Assembly: GCA_020724185.1 (NCBI GenBank)
Contig: DYHL01000115.1
Coordinates: forward strand, 1-8,230
Reading direction: 5' to 3'
From: Candidatus Nitrosymbiomonas sp.
GTDB taxonomy: Bacteria; Sysuimicrobiota; Sysuimicrobiia; Sysuimicrobiales; Humicultoraceae
DNA length: 8,230 nucleotides
The position numbers were made by a program, and so were the translations under genes. Below, one piece after another: positions 6,399-8,230 of this stretch. The notes under the pieces are model-generated. The model searched no databases, was not told the origin of the DNA, and saw only the letters and a program-made list of their open reading frames with translations. Within the stretch, counting starts at the first letter, position 1; the number at the start of each line of letters is the position of its first letter.

Positions 6399-7048
6399 CG
6401 TGTTCCTCCTCCCTTGTGCCGTCGCCGCCGGCGGCGGCGCCTTCCCCTGACGTCTGCAGGCCGTGCGGCAGCGGGCGCATCCGGTGCGGCCGGCGGCTCC
6501 ACGGCGCCCTCCGGTTCCTCTTCGATCGCGCGCGCTCTCTCGGCACCGGCGTCTTCAACCATCGCGGACGCCTCAGCAGCGGGTTGTTGGCGGCGCCGGC
6601 CAGATGGGCGCGCCAGGTCTCGCTCGGCCGAGGCCTTGATCTTGACCAACGCACCTTCGATGTGGCTTGCCAGGACCTGGCGCACCGCCGCCTCGGAGAA
6701 GAGCGCGATGCCAGGGTCCACTGTCATCTGCACGAGGAGATCCGTCTCGCCGTCGGCGTCCCTTATGATGTACGCTCCGGCCAGCTCCAGAAGCGTCCCG
6801 CGCACCTGCCTGAACTCGATCCGGCCAGGGGGCTTCAGTGAGAACCTCTGCACCGACGCGACCGGCAGACCCCCGAAGAACCCGCGGAACTCCACCAGCG
6901 GAGAGGCAGGGGACCGCTCTTTCAAGTCCGCGGCCATCCAGATGTTGGTGAACCGTGGGTGTGACTCGATCCTGCTCAGCAACTGCCAGACACGCTGCAC
7001 CGGGGCCCGGATGACCCGATGTCCCTCGGCACGGATCAATCCAGGCAC
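6395..7048 (-). CDS. SRPBCC (START-like/polyketide cyclase) protein with acidic linker and arginine-rich tail
   Basis: Residues about 8-148 form an SRPBCC helix-grip fold of the polyketide cyclase/COQ10 kind, which binds a hydrophobic ligand. Recognisable parts are HRVIRAPVQRVWQLLSRIE at the N-terminus, the GRIEFRQVRGTL strand (75-86) and the long C-terminal helix ending SAERDL. Beyond this is a low-complexity tail of about 70 residues: an acidic, Ala/Pro-rich part (VEDAGAERARAIEEEPEG, 164-181), then eight consecutive arginines (203-210) and HKGGGTR. The tail is not part of the family core. The start codon is GTG at 7048; a TTG at 7039 has a better spaced GAGG and is an alternative. The gene lies 6 bases after the acyl-CoA dehydrogenase and overlaps mrp by 4. 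Ligand and function are unknown. Confidence 0.8.
   Translation of the reverse strand: MPGLIRAEGHRVIRAPVQRVWQLLSRIESHPRFTNIWMAADLKERSPASPLVEFRGFFGGLPVASVQRFSLKPPGRIEFRQVRGTLLELAGAYIIRDADGETDLLVQMTVDPGIALFSEAAVRQVLASHIEGALVKIKASAERDLARPSGRRRQQPAAEASAMVEDAGAERARAIEEEPEGAVEPPAAPDAPAAARPADVRGRRRRRRRRHKGGGTR
6405..6410 (-). promoter_or_regulatory. ribosome binding site of mrp
   Basis: AGGAGG lies 6 bases before the mrp ATG at 6398. It sits inside the KGGGTR codons that end the SRPBCC gene, directly after the poly-arginine codons, so elongation through that tail could affect access to this site. Confidence 0.75.
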
Positions 7049-7054
7049 CTCGCG

Positions 7055-8209
7055 TTACCGCCCGGAGTCCGCAAGGACGGACTTGGAGATGATCGCACGC
7101 TGAACCTCGCTCGTGCCCTCGCCGATCTCGCACAGCTTCACATCGCGGTAGTAGCGCTCCACGGGATAGTCCTTGGTGAACCCGTACCCACCGTGGATCT
7201 GCACCGCGCGGGAGGCGGCCCGGGCAGCGGCTTCAGAGGCGTAGAGCTTGGCCATCGAGGCCTGGCGGCGAAACGGCTGGCCTCGGTCGGCCAGCTCCGC
7301 GGCGTGCTCGGTCAGCAGCCAGGCGGCGTCCATCTCAGTGGCCATGTCGGCCAGCATGAACTGGATTGCCTGAAGGTCGGCGATCGGCCGGCCGTAGGCG
7401 GTGCGCTCCTGGGCGTACGCCAGGCTGGCGTCGAGCGCGGCGTGCCCGATCCCCACCGCCATGGCGGCGATCCCGATGCGGCCCCGCTCCAGCACGCGCG
7501 TCGCCTGGGCGTAGCCGTCTCCGGCCTCACCCAGAAGGTGCTCGTCCGGCACCTCGCAGTCCGCGAGGTGAACCTCGGAGGTGTCGCTGCTGCGGACCCC
7601 GAGCTTGTCCTCCTTGCGGCCGATCTCCAGCCCCGGGGTGCCACGCTCGACCGTGAAGGCAGTGATCCCCTTCCTCCCGGCCCCGTGCGCGGTCACCGCC
7701 ATAACCACGTAGATCCCGGCGTGGCTACCGTTGGTGACGAAGACCTTGGTGCCGTTGAGAACCCAGCGATCGCCGCGGCGCTCGGCGCGCGTCTTTATCG
7801 CCGCGGCGTCGCTGCCGGCGCCGGGCTCGGTCAGGCACCAGGCACCCAGCGCCTCGCCACTGGCCAGGCGCGGCAGGAACCTGCGGCGCTGGACCTCGTT
7901 GCCGAACGCGGCGATGTGCCCCGTGCACAGCGAGTTGTGCGCCGCGACCGACAGCGTGACACCCCCGTCGCCCCAGGCCAGCGCCTCGATGATGGTTGCC
8001 ATGGTCACCGCATCCAGACCGGACCCGCCGTACTCAACGGGCACGGTCATGCCCAGCAGCCCCAGGGTGGCCAGCCGGGGGACAAGTTCAAGCGGAAAAC
8101 GCCCCTCACGGTCCCAGACCGCTGCGTGCGGCCGCAGCTCCTCCCGCGCGAACTCCCTGATCGTCCGGTGGACAAGCCGCTGCTCCTCGGTGGCAGGCGT
8201 CTGCACCAT
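7055..8209 (-). CDS. acyl-CoA dehydrogenase (FAD-dependent)
   Basis: This 384-residue flavoenzyme oxidises an acyl-CoA to the 2,3-enoyl-CoA and passes electrons to electron-transfer flavoprotein. The family blocks appear in order: VPVEYGGSGLD (57-66), CLTEPGAGSDA (125-135, FAD/substrate loop), WVLNGTKVFVTNG (149-161), AYGRPIADLQAIQ (271-283), QIHGGYGF (337-344) and the catalytic region YYRDVKLCEIGEGTSEVQR, with Glu364 as the expected base. Length and the GEGTSE position fit the short/branched-chain or general bacterial group; the exact chain length preference cannot be read. AGGAGG lies 3 bases before the ATG at 8209 (6 before a GTG at 8206). The next gene starts 6 bases after its TAA, so it probably heads, or lies within, the transcript that includes the SRPBCC and mrp genes. 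Confidence 0.95.
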   Translation of the reverse strand: MVQTPATEEQRLVHRTIREFAREELRPHAAVWDREGRFPLELVPRLATLGLLGMTVPVEYGGSGLDAVTMATIIEALAWGDGGVTLSVAAHNSLCTGHIAAFGNEVQRRRFLPRLASGEALGAWCLTEPGAGSDAAAIKTRAERRGDRWVLNGTKVFVTNGSHAGIYVVMAVTAHGAGRKGITAFTVERGTPGLEIGRKEDKLGVRSSDTSEVHLADCEVPDEHLLGEAGDGYAQATRVLERGRIGIAAMAVGIGHAALDASLAYAQERTAYGRPIADLQAIQFMLADMATEMDAAWLLTEHAAELADRGQPFRRQASMAKLYASEAAARAASRAVQIHGGYGFTKDYPVERYYRDVKLCEIGEGTSEVQRAIISKSVLADSGR

Positions 8210-8212
8210 GCT

Positions 8213-8218
8213 CCTCCT
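8213..8218 (-). promoter_or_regulatory. ribosome binding site of the acyl-CoA dehydrogenase
   Basis: AGGAGG lies 3 bases before ATG 8209 and 6 before the in-frame GTG at 8206. The close spacing leaves a one-codon doubt on the start. The remaining bases to the right edge hold no feature I can support, so whether this gene begins the operon is not visible. Confidence 0.6.
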
Positions 8219-8230
8219 GTCCTGGGCTAT

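Noticed and set aside
6423..6436. Perfect 14-base palindrome CGCCGCCGGCGGCG
   Set aside because: It arises from the run of arginine codons and has no loop or U-tract, so codon composition explains it.
5709..7103. Plus-strand open frame of 464 codons opposite mrp and the SRPBCC gene
   Set aside because: It is antisense to two clear family members, is low in complexity, and has no motif or ribosome site.
1..8230. CRISPR arrays, tRNA or rRNA genes, transposases, attachment sites
   Set aside because: I found no spaced direct repeats, cloverleaf-like segments, transposase motifs or terminal inverted repeats on reading both strands.

Overview
This is a gene-dense window from the chromosome of a strongly GC-rich bacterium (about two thirds G+C by eye, with GC-ending codons). 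It holds ten protein genes, one cut by the left edge, and almost no non-coding DNA: the largest gap is 63 bases. I see no tRNA, rRNA, mobile element, CRISPR array or other sign of transfer. Two envelope-type genes with signal peptides, an OstA/LptA-like protein and a TPR protein, point to a diderm. A fused MoaD-MoaE, a class I DhnA-type aldolase and an Mrp without the usual CxxC are found together in several deep-branching GC-rich phyla. I cannot place the organism more exactly from sequence alone.

Layout, left to right. On the minus strand lie a PHP-domain phosphoesterase (partial, 1-219) and, just upstream of it, a secreted or membrane-anchored M48 metalloprotease (225-1064). Diverging from these on the plus strand is a single gene for a MoaD-MoaE molybdopterin synthase fusion (1051-1704). 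Its 5' end overlaps the metalloprotease start, and its stop codon interlocks with the stop of the convergent neighbour. From 1701 to 8209 everything is on the minus strand. In transcription order this run is acyl-CoA dehydrogenase, SRPBCC/START-like protein with an arginine-rich tail, Mrp-type P-loop ATPase, secreted TPR protein and OstA/LptA-like secreted protein. After a 63-base gap come a class I fructose-bisphosphate aldolase and a zinc-lobe-bearing MDR oxidoreductase.

How the genes may work together. The SRPBCC, mrp, TPR and OstA genes are joined by three successive ATGA stop/start overlaps, so they are probably one translationally coupled unit, with the acyl-CoA dehydrogenase 6 bases ahead of it. 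The aldolase and oxidoreductase are 5 bases apart with strong ribosome binding sites, and form a second cassette that may be read through or have its own promoter in the 63-base gap. A perfect 8-bp inverted repeat with a 5-base loop sits in that gap.

Most of the window is ordinary housekeeping metabolism. I see no clear new defence or mobile system. The points most worth a second look are the coupled Mrp/TPR/OstA cluster, the Mrp lacking its Fe-S cysteine pair, the poly-arginine tail that also encodes the mrp ribosome binding site, the doubled Gly-Gly at the MoaD/MoaE junction, and the overlapping gene ends around moaD/moaE.
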